A stretch of DNA of 63,473 bases from Sphingobacteriales bacterium (GTDB lineage: Bacteria; Bacteroidota; Bacteroidia; Chitinophagales; JADJOU01). The DNA lies in NCBI GenBank assembly GCA_021297855.1, contig JAJTHM010000022.1:1-63473 (forward strand), written 5' to 3'. The translations under genes and the position numbers were made by a program. Under the pieces are notes generated by a model. The model saw only the letters and a program-made list of their open reading frames with translations, was not told the origin of the DNA and made no database searches. Shown one piece after another: positions 37,601-46,942 of the stretch; positions within the stretch are counted from its first letter, which is position 1, and each line of letters starts with the position of its first letter.

Positions 37601-39148
37601 ATATTATCCAATCAGCATAGAGTCAAAAGCAATATGAATAGAAATTATCAAGTAAGGCTAGTGAAGGCAGGCTTTTGTGATGAACAAACTACCATCCCTA
37701 TTACTGTTTTGAGTTACGCTAATTTTGGCTTATCACCAGCTGGAAATCAGGAATTATGTATTGGCAACACCCTCTCTGTTTCCGAAAATAATTCTACACC
37801 ACAGCGAGTTTGGTCGCCAAGCACAGATGTCACTATCGCAGGGATAAATGTGTATGAATTTAAACCAACTGTCACAAGTAAATATTATATTACGACCACC
37901 GATACAAATTATTGTCCGAAAAGTAAAGATTCCATTAACATAATTGTCTTAAATAGACCAATCATAGCGGTCTCTGGACCTTCCATTGCTTGTGGTGGCA
38001 GTAAATTCAAACTGATTGCCACAGGGGGAAGTAGCTATTCATGGTCTCCATCCACCTATCTTAATGCTGCAAATAAAGACACTGTTGAATGTCAGCCTGC
38101 CGCAAGTATAACATATACTATAGTAGGTTCTGATGGTAAGTGTAATAACACTGTACAAAAAACAATCAATGTAAGCGCTACTGCATTGAATCTTCAATAT
38201 AGTGGTAAGACAGAAGGTTGCATTGGAAGCGGGAAAATGGAATTATTTGCCAAAGGTGCAGACTCATTTCAATGGAGTCCATCACAACTAGTTTCTGATG
38301 AATTTGGTGATTCTGTTCGAGTAAATACTAGCTCTAATGTCACATTAAAATTATTAGGTCGCGCAGGAAGCTGCAGAGATTCAATATTAATCCCCATCAA
38401 GGTGAGGCCTCTACCTACTGTGAAAATTATAGATAAAAATATATCTCCTTTCTGTGAGGGAGAATCTGCTAGTTTTAGTGTATCTGGAGCCAATCAATAT
38501 TTAATATCTCCATTGTATAATTACACAAAACTCGCAAACAATATCTTCAAAGTAAGTCCTAGAGTGAGTGTTCAATATATCATAAGCGGCTTTGATCAAT
38601 TCGGCTGTGAAGGAAAAGATACGGTTAATATAGATGTGAAACCATCTCCTTTTGTTGTAATTAGACCATCTGATACCGTTATTGCTAGGGGTCAGCAATT
38701 AAATATTATGGCGCAAGGTGGAACCAGTTATAATTGGTCTCCTAAAACCGATATTTTAGGAAGTTCCCAAGAGTCAGAGATTGCGATAAAACCGGATTCT
38801 GATATAGTTTACACTGTAGATGTGACTGCTGCCAATGGCTGCAAAACAAAGGGTATAGCAATCATTTATGTAAAACAAGATCCGAATCCATCGAGTTCAA
38901 TTATGTCGAATAATCTAGGTCAGGTTCTAATCTATCCAAACCCTGCGCATGAATATTTAACTATTGAAACTAATGAACAAGTTCGTTTAACTTTGTTCAA
39001 TTCACTCGGGAGCCAAGTACTAGAACGAGATATCAAATTCAACAAAATAGACATATCTATTAGCCATCTGGCCAATGGATTATATACAGCCCTTTTAGAA
39101 ACTAAAACTGGATTAAGAAAAATATCAAAAATTGAAATATTAAAATAA
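34664..39148 (+). CDS. Giant T9SS-secreted BNR/sortilin-type propeller protein (paralogue 1)
   Basis: A 1494-residue extracellular protein. It has a signal peptide (about 1-18) and a conserved N-terminal region (DHPYWIAMMSDR, FERWYHHW) ending in LTPRSGTGAWKNLGPF. A BNR/WD40-like beta-propeller follows (about 100-760) with repeated SxDxGxxW-type motifs such as SINAGTTWTSIS and STNKGATWTDIS. Next come several Ig/PKD-like repeats with paired cysteines and WSP signatures (about 770-1400). The C-terminus is a T9SS sorting domain (VLIYPNPAHEYL, GLYTALLETKTG, KISKIEIL). The substrate is unknown; adhesin, carbohydrate-binding and peptidase-like roles are all possible. It is followed after 6 bp by a paralogue. 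Confidence 0.9.
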   Translation: MKKLIVIILFGINFNLNAQTVQDTIDHPYWIAMMSDRTININKTKRAYDLYFSNKAKVKGTSYKQFERWYHHWSLKVNSDGSFPAPDHTLQEVRKFRRNNLTPRSGTGAWKNLGPFDDPFLAGQFVGVGRINAIGFHSSNENIMYAGAPQGGFWRTYDKGANWTSTTDDLPTLGVSAIAYIQNSATDSVILIGTGDRDASDAPGLGVMKSINGGVTFVSSNTGIGNRIVGMFAQNPLNKNTIFAAVDNGIYVTYNQGANWIQRSSAGNFKDIKYCPGDTMTLYATSNGVFYRSINAGTTWTSISTGFTATGRNRLAIGVTAANPNIVYIVASNSSTNGLESFYKSSNKGLSFNVMMGGAFNILGANTNGSSTGGQGWYDLAICGNDQDSNMVMVGGVIQFKTVNGGTSWSAISHWFGGGAPFVHADVHYQARNPLNNEFYSGNDGGVYTTANNGTSWTIRNKGLAISQFYNFGVSQLSKTKFITGAQDNGTSWGSDSASWQTASFGGDGMHSEISNFDTTVMFGNVQYGSLRRTKNNGSSWQGLAGSIPGGPGPWAAPCHLHPRLNDIMVILYTQGIISKNIVSAANPTFANFTTGVTGTGNAIRFSNINDSLVFMGWTNGNFRVANILASPMTVDSMSRPASNTIRDIETSYNNDKVVYAACGNDIYKSTNKGATWTDISANLPNIPIFSIVLDKNSPEGLYVGTDAGVYYKDSLMTNWIYYNTGLPLNTEVRDLEIVYDTICSSNSVIFAGTYGRGLWKGDLRVSETQPNPNFNITPTACSNDTIQITSSVTSITNNGAPIKYKWKITPSGYTYTNGTSDTSVNPRLVFNQATKYTISLKVSKPYGGFCTVKKDSIISIGKSGKIILKTASDTSICLGDSAFVRLGGMESYTFSPSFAVQQFNDSFAYINANSSTYYTIIGFNNGACPDTTYLNLTIRNKVAIAQSGVLKYCQGDSTTVSFSGVDSAFWSPMTGINPILSNQHRVKSNMNRNYQVRLVKAGFCDEQTTIPITVLSYANFGLSPAGNQELCIGNTLSVSENNSTPQRVWSPSTDVTIAGINVYEFKPTVTSKYYITTTDTNYCPKSKDSINIIVLNRPIIAVSGPSIACGGSKFKLIATGGSSYSWSPSTYLNAANKDTVECQPAASITYTIVGSDGKCNNTVQKTINVSATALNLQYSGKTEGCIGSGKMELFAKGADSFQWSPSQLVSDEFGDSVRVNTSSNVTLKLLGRAGSCRDSILIPIKVRPLPTVKIIDKNISPFCEGESASFSVSGANQYLISPLYNYTKLANNIFKVSPRVSVQYIISGFDQFGCEGKDTVNIDVKPSPFVVIRPSDTVIARGQQLNIMAQGGTSYNWSPKTDILGSSQESEIAIKPDSDIVYTVDVTAANGCKTKGIAIIYVKQDPNPSSSIMSNNLGQVLIYPNPAHEYLTIETNEQVRLTLFNSLGSQVLERDIKFNKIDISISHLANGLYTALLETKTGLRKISKIEILK

Positions 39149-39154
39149 ACCCAT

Positions 39155-42100
39155 ATGAAGAAATTCCTATTGTTTTTTACATTTGTTTTCTCCCAACATT
39201 CGTTTGATGCTCAAACAATCCAAGACACTATCAATAATCCATATTGGATAGAAATGATGGATAATAGAATGATAAACATAAAAACGACAAAACGAGCGTT
39301 TGATTTATACTATTCGAATAAGCCAAAACTGAAAGGAAGTGGGTATAAAGTTTTTGAGCGGTGGTATAGTCATTGGAAATTAAGAGTCAATGCAGATGGT
39401 AGTTTTCCAGCTCCAGATAGAACCATGCAAGAGATGAAGAAGTATTTTCGAAATAATTTGACTCCACGCTCTGCCACAGGTGCATGGACTAGCATGGGTC
39501 CTTCATTTAATGCCACTTTGACTTATTCTGGTTCCTTCCCGCATGCAGGAGTAGGCAGAATAAATACGGTGGCTTTTCATAAAACCAATCCAAACATTAT
39601 ATATGCTGGTGCACCTCAGGGGGGATTTTGGTATACGACGGATAAAGGACAAAATTGGTCTACGAGCACAGATAATTTAACTTTTCAATCATTGGGAGTT
39701 TCCGATATTGTTTTTATACCAGGATCTCCAGATTCTATCATTCTAATAGCTACTGGAGATAGGGATGCCAATGATGCTGATGGGATAGGGGTATGGCGTT
39801 CGACCAATGGTGGATTAAGTTTTACCAATTCTAGTGCGGGTATTGGTAATCAAAAGGTAAATATGTTCGCTTTAAACCCAGAAAGAAATAGCACAATTTT
39901 CGCGGCAGCGGACAATGGAATCTATGTGTCATATAATAATGGTTTAAATTGGATACAGAGATCTTCGGTGACGAGCTTTAAAGATATAAAATATTGCCCT
40001 GGCGATACCATGACGATTTATGCTACGAGAAATGGAGATTTCTATAGATCGACCAATGCAGGTACATCATGGAGTATAGTGACTTCAGGCTTTAATGCTA
40101 CTGCTAAAAACAGATTAGCTATAGGAGTGACCGCAGCCAATCCAAACATAGTATACATCTTGGCTAGTGCTACCACTAATAGATTAGAAGCTTTTTATAA
40201 ATCATCCAATAAAGGGGCAAATTTTTCACAGCGAATAAATGGCACGACTTTTAATCTTTTAGGTGGAGATATCAATGGAATGGATACACGCGGCCAAGGA
40301 TGGTATGATTTATGCATTATTGGTAGCCCATCTGACTCTAATTTTGTTTTGGTAGGAGGAATTAATATTTTTAAATCCACCAATGGCGGTACAAGTTGGG
40401 TACCATCTGCTTCTTGGAGAAGTGAAGCAGGCACAGAATATGTGCATGCAGATATTCATTATTTTGCTAGAAACCCTATCAATAATGAAATTTGGTTAGG
40501 TAGTGATGGAGGGGTAGATTTTTCTTCTGATAACGGCACAACCTACACAAGTAGAAACAACGGTCTTACCATTGGACAAATTTATAATTTGGGTGTGTCA
40601 CAGCGATCAAAAACTCGTTTTATCTCTGGATTTCAAGATGATGGTACCAAAGTGGGTAGTACACCTACTAATTGGATAGCACGTGTGGGCGGTGATGGAA
40701 TGCAATGTGAAATTTCTAATTTTGATACCACCGTCTTATTTGGAAATGTTCAATATGGTGATTTACGAAGATCAACCAATAATGGTGTGACTTGGGTTGA
40801 TATGCCTGTCCCAAATCAGCCTGGTCCATGGGCAGCACCGTGTCATTTACATCCTAGAAGAAATGATATCATGGTAGTGTTGTATAAAAATGCTGTCGTA
40901 AGTAAGGATATCGTTACTGCAGGTGCCCCTTCCTTTACTAGTGTAACGACTGGAGAAACAAATGAGGGATCGGCCATTCGATTTTCAAATGTAAATGATT
41001 CTCTTGTTTTTCTTGGTTGGGAGAATGGTGTATTTAGACAGGCAAATATTTTAGCTGCCACACCAACTGTCCAGACCATGACCAATCCAAATGGAGGAAA
41101 TAGAATAAGTGATATAGAGACTAGTTTTAATAATGAAAATGTAGTATACTGTACATCTGGAAATAGAGTATATAGATCAAGCAACAAAGGAAGTACGTGG
41201 ACCAACATAACTGGTAATTTACCAGATATTCCAATGTTTAGTATAGTGCTAGATAAAAACTCGCCAGAGGGTTTATATGTGGGCACAGACGCTGGGGTTT
41301 ATTATAAGGATTCTTTGATGGCGAACTGGGTATTTTATAATAATGGTATGGCTCTAGGTTCTCAAATTAGAGATTTAGAAATTGTCTATGATACTGTTTG
41401 TACGGATAGATCTGTAATCTATGCTGCCACCTACGGTAGAGGATTGTGGAAAGGTGATTTAAGAATTTCAGAGACACAGCCTAATCCTAATTTCACCATT
41501 CCAGCTTCTTCGTGCGCTACATTGCCAGTTAATATTACAAATACTACATCTTTTATCACTAATAATGGTGCACCTATAACTTATAACTGGACTATTACTC
41601 CCAATACTTTTTCGTATGCAGGAGCCACGAATAGCAATTCACCAAACCCAATTGTAGTTTTTAATTCCACAGGAAATTACTCAATTACCCTGAAAGCTTC
41701 AAAGCCATACGGTGGTTTTTGTACCATTGTGAAAAACAATATTATTAACATAGGCTCCAAAGGAAACCTAACATTAAAAACAACAAATGACACGACGGTT
41801 TGCCCAGGGGATACAGTTTTAGTAAGCCTTGGGGGTATGCAGAATTATAACTTTACACCTGGCACTAATTTGGCTAAATTTAATGATTCATTCGCCTATT
41901 TATATCCAATTGTGAATACCAATTATATGATTATTGGAGATATTAATGGAGGTTGTTTTGATACGACCTATGTGAATGTAAAAATGAAAAGCAGCCCTAG
42001 TTATGCAGTCTCTGGCTCTACTAGTTTTTGTAATGGAGACTCAACAACCATTAGCATTTCAAATGTAGATACGGCCTATTGGAATCCTTCTACAGGCATT

Positions 42101-43651
42101 ACAGATATCTCTGCTACGAATAAGCGAATAAAAATTACTTCTAGCAATATTTATAATCTCAGGTTGGTGAAGTCAGGTTTTTGTGATGTCAAATTCAGTT
42201 TGCCAATAAATGTTAAAACTATACCAGGATTTAGTTTATCGAAGTCTTTCAACCAATTAATGTGTCTTGGTGATAGTACTATTGTCAATGAAAATAATGG
42301 TGTTCCTGCATTAGCATGGACACCCACAGCGGGTATTGTCAATCTTGGTAGCAATAACTTTAGATTCAAACCTTCAGCTACGACCAAGTATATATTAAGA
42401 ACGACCGATACAAATTATTGTGCAGCAAGTAGAGATTCTATTCAATTTACTATGATACCAAAGCCTGTAATTACAATTACTGGTCCTAGTGTAGTTTGCG
42501 GAGGTTCTTCTGTGACCTTTACCGCATCAGGAGCAGATACATTTAAATGGTCGCCCTCTACTTACCTCAATAAAACTATAGGTAATACAGTAATATCAAC
42601 CCCAACTGCTTCTCAAATTTATACGATAACTGGAATAACAGGTCCTTGTTCTACAATGACCTCAAAACCTATTAACGTAGGTACTGTGGCGGTAAATCTA
42701 AATGTTACTGGTAATACGGAGGCATGTCTTGGCTCTACATTCAATTTAGTCGTTTCTGGAGCGGATTCGTTTAAATGGTCTCCTGCCAATATCGTTAGTA
42801 ATGAGTTTGGTAAAGCTGTAAGAATTTCAACCAATACATCTACGACTGTAAAAGTGAATGGTGAATCTTCTGGTTGTAAAGACTCATTAAATGTTCAACT
42901 AACTATTCGACCACTGCCAACGGTAACGACTACTAAGAATCGGAGCACGGCCATATGTCCAGGTGAAAAAGTTTCAATCAAGGCTATGGGCGCTATAAAC
43001 TATAGTATAGATCCTATTTTTAATTTCAATAAACCCAAACTAGATTCTTTTGTGGTTTGGCCATCTCAAACGACCAAATATTTCATTATTGGATATAATT
43101 CTTTTGGCTGTCAGGGAAGAGATTCCTTGATTATAGACGTAAATCCTGCGCCAGTTATAACCATAACACCCACGACCAATACCATCAAACGTGGAGACTC
43201 ATTTCAAATTACAGCCAACGGCGGAGCAAGTTATGAATGGACACCTAATAAGTACATAAAAGGCAGTAATCTCTCCAGCACTATTTTAATTAAGCCAGAC
43301 TCTGACATAGTATATAGTGTAGTCGTTACAAATAGCGAAGGATGCACCAATAAAGGTATAGCTATAGTTTATGTACAGCAAAATCCAAATCCACCAAGCG
43401 GTATTCTTAATAATGCATTGGCTAGTATTGTCATCTATCCAAATCCTGCTACGAGTGAGTTAAATATAGAATCCATAGAACCAGTGAAAGCGACAATATT
43501 CTCTATCGAAGGCTCCATGATAAAAGAATTCACTACTTTCGAAATCAATCAAAAATTAAACATTGAATCTTTGGCTTCCGGCAATTATTTTCTCACTTTA
43601 GAAAACAAATATGGAATAAAAAAGGTTAGTAAAATCGAGGTAATAAAATAA
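39155..43651 (+). CDS. Giant T9SS-secreted BNR/sortilin-type propeller protein (paralogue 2)
   Basis: A 1498-residue paralogue of the preceding protein with the same order of domains: signal peptide, FERWYSHW region, BNR propeller, Ig/PKD-like repeats with WSP motifs, and a T9SS sorting domain (IVIYPNPATSEL, KVSKIEVIK). Short blocks such as FKDIKYCPGDTMT and KNSPEGLYVGTDAGVYYKD are almost identical to paralogue 1, while other parts diverge, so duplication was followed by uneven change or gene conversion. It lies 6 bp after paralogue 1 and 15 bp before paralogue 3, so the three are probably one transcript. Confidence 0.9.
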   Translation: MKKFLLFFTFVFSQHSFDAQTIQDTINNPYWIEMMDNRMINIKTTKRAFDLYYSNKPKLKGSGYKVFERWYSHWKLRVNADGSFPAPDRTMQEMKKYFRNNLTPRSATGAWTSMGPSFNATLTYSGSFPHAGVGRINTVAFHKTNPNIIYAGAPQGGFWYTTDKGQNWSTSTDNLTFQSLGVSDIVFIPGSPDSIILIATGDRDANDADGIGVWRSTNGGLSFTNSSAGIGNQKVNMFALNPERNSTIFAAADNGIYVSYNNGLNWIQRSSVTSFKDIKYCPGDTMTIYATRNGDFYRSTNAGTSWSIVTSGFNATAKNRLAIGVTAANPNIVYILASATTNRLEAFYKSSNKGANFSQRINGTTFNLLGGDINGMDTRGQGWYDLCIIGSPSDSNFVLVGGINIFKSTNGGTSWVPSASWRSEAGTEYVHADIHYFARNPINNEIWLGSDGGVDFSSDNGTTYTSRNNGLTIGQIYNLGVSQRSKTRFISGFQDDGTKVGSTPTNWIARVGGDGMQCEISNFDTTVLFGNVQYGDLRRSTNNGVTWVDMPVPNQPGPWAAPCHLHPRRNDIMVVLYKNAVVSKDIVTAGAPSFTSVTTGETNEGSAIRFSNVNDSLVFLGWENGVFRQANILAATPTVQTMTNPNGGNRISDIETSFNNENVVYCTSGNRVYRSSNKGSTWTNITGNLPDIPMFSIVLDKNSPEGLYVGTDAGVYYKDSLMANWVFYNNGMALGSQIRDLEIVYDTVCTDRSVIYAATYGRGLWKGDLRISETQPNPNFTIPASSCATLPVNITNTTSFITNNGAPITYNWTITPNTFSYAGATNSNSPNPIVVFNSTGNYSITLKASKPYGGFCTIVKNNIINIGSKGNLTLKTTNDTTVCPGDTVLVSLGGMQNYNFTPGTNLAKFNDSFAYLYPIVNTNYMIIGDINGGCFDTTYVNVKMKSSPSYAVSGSTSFCNGDSTTISISNVDTAYWNPSTGITDISATNKRIKITSSNIYNLRLVKSGFCDVKFSLPINVKTIPGFSLSKSFNQLMCLGDSTIVNENNGVPALAWTPTAGIVNLGSNNFRFKPSATTKYILRTTDTNYCAASRDSIQFTMIPKPVITITGPSVVCGGSSVTFTASGADTFKWSPSTYLNKTIGNTVISTPTASQIYTITGITGPCSTMTSKPINVGTVAVNLNVTGNTEACLGSTFNLVVSGADSFKWSPANIVSNEFGKAVRISTNTSTTVKVNGESSGCKDSLNVQLTIRPLPTVTTTKNRSTAICPGEKVSIKAMGAINYSIDPIFNFNKPKLDSFVVWPSQTTKYFIIGYNSFGCQGRDSLIIDVNPAPVITITPTTNTIKRGDSFQITANGGASYEWTPNKYIKGSNLSSTILIKPDSDIVYSVVVTNSEGCTNKGIAIVYVQQNPNPPSGILNNALASIVIYPNPATSELNIESIEPVKATIFSIEGSMIKEFTTFEINQKLNIESLASGNYFLTLENKYGIKKVSKIEVIK

Positions 43652-43666
43652 CCATAAGTAAAAAAA

Positions 43667-46600
43667 ATGAAAAAACTATTTAAAGTATTCTTTGTAGGTC
43701 TTTACACAACGAATCTATTTTCACAAACTACGCAGGATACCATAAATAATCCTTATTGGATGGACATGATGTACCGACGGGATGTCAACTTCTATCAAAC
43801 CCAAAGAGCCTTTAATTTGTATTTTTCAGACAAAGAAAAAATAAGAGGAACGGGTTACAAGCAATTCGAACGCTGGGCAGAAAATGCCAAACGTGAAATT
43901 AATGCAGATGGCAGTTTCAGACCAGCCGATTTTTTATTAAAAGAATTGTCTAAATTTAAATCCAATTCATTGACTCCTAGGTCTGGAAATCCTAAATGGA
44001 CATCGCTAGGGCCATTTAATAATCCTGCACCGGCCAATATGCAGCGAGGTGTCGGTAGAGTCAACGTAATCGCTTTCCATCCTACCGACCCAAATATTTT
44101 ATATTGTGGGGCTCCGTCTGGTGGCCTATGGTATACAAAAGATAAAGCACAAAGCTGGATTATGAGCAATACAGATAATTTACCGAGATTTGGGGTATCA
44201 TCTATAGCTGTAATACCAGAGGCGAATTCTACTCCAATAGTATTGGCTGGTACAGGAGATAGAGATGCCAATGATGCACCAGGTCTTGGGGTCTACGTCT
44301 CGATGGATGGGGGTGTCAACTTTTCACCTTCAAACACAGGAATGGGAAATAAGGTTGTCAATAGACTCTTGGTAAATTATTTAGATAATAATGTCATTGT
44401 AGCAGCAACAAGTGATGGTATATATAAGTCTTATAATAAAGGACAAAATTGGGTAAAAACTTCTATTTCTTCTGATTTTAAAGATGTGGTTTACCATCCT
44501 GAAGATACAAATTTCGTTTATGCAGCAGCTGGGGGTACTTTTTATAGAAGTATTAATGGCGGCAATACTTGGACGGCAGTATCTAGCGGTTTTACAACAG
44601 TATCCAAGAGAAGAATGGCCATCGCAGTGACAAAAGCTAGACCAGATATAGTGTATATAATTACGGTAAATGCTTCAACTAACGGTATGGAAGGATTTTA
44701 TAAATCATCCAATAAGGGTCTTAATTTTACCTTACAGTTAAACGGGACAACATTTAACCCACTTGGCTTTAATTCCAATGGTTCTGGTACAACTGGACAA
44801 GGCTTTTATGATTTAGCCATAGATGCCAGTCAAATAGATTCCAATGTCGTATATGTGGGCGGAATCAATGTATTCAGAACAGTGGATGGTGGAAAAACAT
44901 TTAGATGCAAAGGCTTCTGGTCATTTAGTGCTACTATTCCTTGGGTGCATGCAGATATACACTTCCTTGGACGAAATCCATCGAACCATGAATTATGGAT
45001 TGGAAGTGATGGAGGTATTGATTATTCTGCGGATGAAAGATTGCCATCTTCTGGCACGAATGATCCTTTATTTCCAGTTATAAATAATAGAAATAGCGGT
45101 CTTGCTATTTCTCAGTTTTATAATCTAGGCGTCAGTCAAGCCTCGTTAAATAAGTTTATTACTGGTTCTCAAGATAATGGCACCAGTGCTGGAACGAATA
45201 AAAATGATTGGACAGCAGAATTGGGTGGAGATGGTATGCAATGTGAAATAAGTAATTTCAACCCTGATGTTATGTTCGGTTGTATTCAATATGGTGATTT
45301 AAATCGCTCTGCCAACGGTGGTTTGAGTTGGAATAATATAGTTTCTTCTATCAATGAAAGACCTGGTCCGTGGGTCACCCCATACCATCTGCATCCTGGA
45401 GTTGATAATATTTTAGTGGCTATATATAGAAATGTATGGATTTCGCGAAATGCAACTGGAAGTGGGAATCCAACTTTCACGCGTATTACAAGTAATGCAA
45501 CAGCAGAAGGTTCAGCAGTGCGTTTTTCGAACGTAAACAATAACTATTTTTTCTGCGGATGGAAAGATGGGGTCTTGAGGTATTCTTCTAATATACTTTC
45601 GACTGGGAGTTTCATTGGTATGAATTCTCCTATGGTAAACGGTGAAATCACCGATATAGAAACCAGTTATAATGATGTAAATACTCTTTATGTAACCAAA
45701 GGAAATCGAGTTTTTAGAACTAAAGACCTAGGTCAAAATTGGACGAATATTTCTGGAAACCTACCTAATATTGGAATAAATTGTATTGTCCTCGATAAGA
45801 ATACGCCTGAAGCGCTATATGTCGGCACTGATGCAGGTATTTACTACAAAGATTCTTCTATGGGCGATTGGATCCTCTACAGCGATGGAATGAGCCTAAA
45901 TGCCCCTATTCGGGATATGGAAGTAGTATATGATACCGATTGTTCGGCCAATTCTAAGATTTTTGCAGCCACCTACGGTAGAGGTCTTTGGCTCAATACA
46001 GTTCAGGTGACAAGCAATGGAAGTTTAGAATTAAACTCGGACAAGGGAAATGAAATATGTAAAGGAGAAAAGATTGTACTTACAGCTAATGGAGCAGATG
46101 AATACTTTTATGATGCTTCACCTTCATTGACAAAAAATAGTCCTAATACGTTCACACTTGCACCAAATGAATCGGGTCAGTTTAGGTTTTATGCTAAAAA
46201 ATCGGATAATACTTGTGAATCTAAAACCTTTAATGTGATTGTGAACCCATTACCTGTCGTTAACGTCAATCCAAAAACTAAAACCATAAATAAAGGTGAA
46301 ACAGTTGTAATAACCGGTTCAGGTGCTGATGAGTACGCATGGTCTCCCTCTACATTTATTCAGAGTGGAAATAACTCGAATAACTTGCAAGTAAAGCCCG
46401 AAAATACTATAACCTATACCTTGACAGGCAAGGATGGTAAAGGATGCACGAATACTATCAAGGTGACAATAACTGTAAATGGTTCAAGTGCTATAAACAG
46501 TTCAAAAAATACGAACATAGAGATTTACCCTAATCCATCTAGTCAGAGTCTATTTGTAAAGTCCCCGAGCAAAGTTGGTATTAGACTCATCGATGCCTAT

Positions 46601-46741
46601 GGTAAGCTTGTTTACACAGAAGAAAATGAGAATTATTTCCACAACATAGATGTCAACAGGTTTGCTGTAGGCTTGTATATTATAGAAATTATAAGCGGTG
46701 ATTTAGTTATTGAAAACCATAAAATTAAAATCGATAGATAA
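43667..46741 (+). CDS. T9SS-secreted BNR/sortilin-type propeller protein (paralogue 3, short)
   Basis: A 1024-residue third member of the tandem family. The signal peptide, N-terminal region (NPYWMDMMYRRD, FERWAENAKRE) and propeller (about 100-780) match the other two. Only about two Ig/PKD-like repeats (SKGNEICKGEK-type and WSPSTFIQSG) remain before the T9SS sorting domain (IEIYPNPSSQSLF, GLYIIEIISGD). About 470 residues of repeats are therefore missing relative to its neighbours. This is most easily explained by deletion of repeats, or by an ancestral short form. Confidence 0.9.
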   Translation: MKKLFKVFFVGLYTTNLFSQTTQDTINNPYWMDMMYRRDVNFYQTQRAFNLYFSDKEKIRGTGYKQFERWAENAKREINADGSFRPADFLLKELSKFKSNSLTPRSGNPKWTSLGPFNNPAPANMQRGVGRVNVIAFHPTDPNILYCGAPSGGLWYTKDKAQSWIMSNTDNLPRFGVSSIAVIPEANSTPIVLAGTGDRDANDAPGLGVYVSMDGGVNFSPSNTGMGNKVVNRLLVNYLDNNVIVAATSDGIYKSYNKGQNWVKTSISSDFKDVVYHPEDTNFVYAAAGGTFYRSINGGNTWTAVSSGFTTVSKRRMAIAVTKARPDIVYIITVNASTNGMEGFYKSSNKGLNFTLQLNGTTFNPLGFNSNGSGTTGQGFYDLAIDASQIDSNVVYVGGINVFRTVDGGKTFRCKGFWSFSATIPWVHADIHFLGRNPSNHELWIGSDGGIDYSADERLPSSGTNDPLFPVINNRNSGLAISQFYNLGVSQASLNKFITGSQDNGTSAGTNKNDWTAELGGDGMQCEISNFNPDVMFGCIQYGDLNRSANGGLSWNNIVSSINERPGPWVTPYHLHPGVDNILVAIYRNVWISRNATGSGNPTFTRITSNATAEGSAVRFSNVNNNYFFCGWKDGVLRYSSNILSTGSFIGMNSPMVNGEITDIETSYNDVNTLYVTKGNRVFRTKDLGQNWTNISGNLPNIGINCIVLDKNTPEALYVGTDAGIYYKDSSMGDWILYSDGMSLNAPIRDMEVVYDTDCSANSKIFAATYGRGLWLNTVQVTSNGSLELNSDKGNEICKGEKIVLTANGADEYFYDASPSLTKNSPNTFTLAPNESGQFRFYAKKSDNTCESKTFNVIVNPLPVVNVNPKTKTINKGETVVITGSGADEYAWSPSTFIQSGNNSNNLQVKPENTITYTLTGKDGKGCTNTIKVTITVNGSSAINSSKNTNIEIYPNPSSQSLFVKSPSKVGIRLIDAYGKLVYTEENENYFHNIDVNRFAVGLYIIEIISGDLVIENHKIKIDR

Positions 46742-46751
46742 ATTAACTAGT

Positions 46752-46778
46752 AGGGAATAGTATTATTCCTTATTTTTG
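46752..46778 (+). terminator. Small hairpin with T-run, overlapping SRP RNA promoter
   Basis: GGAATA (46754-46759) pairs with TATTCC (46764-46769) across a 4-base loop, followed by TTATTTTTG. It is 10 bp after the stop of paralogue 3 and could end that transcript. TATTTTTG at 46771-46778 also fits the -7 promoter consensus for the RNA gene that starts a few bases later. Confidence 0.45.
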
Positions 46779-46781
46779 TCT

Positions 46782-46882
46782 GGGCAAGTCTTGTACGACC
46801 AGCTCCTGTCAAATCCCCCAGGGTAGGAATACAGCAAGGGTAGATGGTTGTAGCGGTGCGATATGAGTAACTTGCCCTTTTT
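46782..46882 (+). ncRNA. ffs: Signal recognition particle RNA (4.5S-like, small bacterial SRP)
   Basis: The outer stem pairs GGGCAAGT (46782-46789) with ACTTGCCC (46870-46877) perfectly. The inner part contains the Bacteroidota form of the SRP domain IV core: CCCCCAGGGTAGGAATACAG (46816-46833 region) followed by CAAGGGTA, equivalent to the GGAA tetraloop and the conserved A/G bulge. A T-run (46878-46882) ends the transcript. The RNA works with Ffh in co-translational targeting. Confidence 0.9.
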
Positions 46883-46942
46883 TATTTAGGCTGGATAACT
46901 CAATTTATTAATTTAATTTCCCTTCAATATTAAACGATTGCC

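Noticed and set aside
40843-41286. 147-codon minus-strand frame inside paralogue 2
   Set aside because: Antisense to a propeller region conserved among three paralogues; no independent support.
43855-44271. 138-codon minus-strand frame inside paralogue 3
   Set aside because: Antisense to a conserved N-terminal propeller segment.
34664-46741. Insertion sequence as cause of the tandem trio
   Set aside because: No transposase or terminal inverted repeats are seen between the copies; gaps are only 6 and 15 bp.
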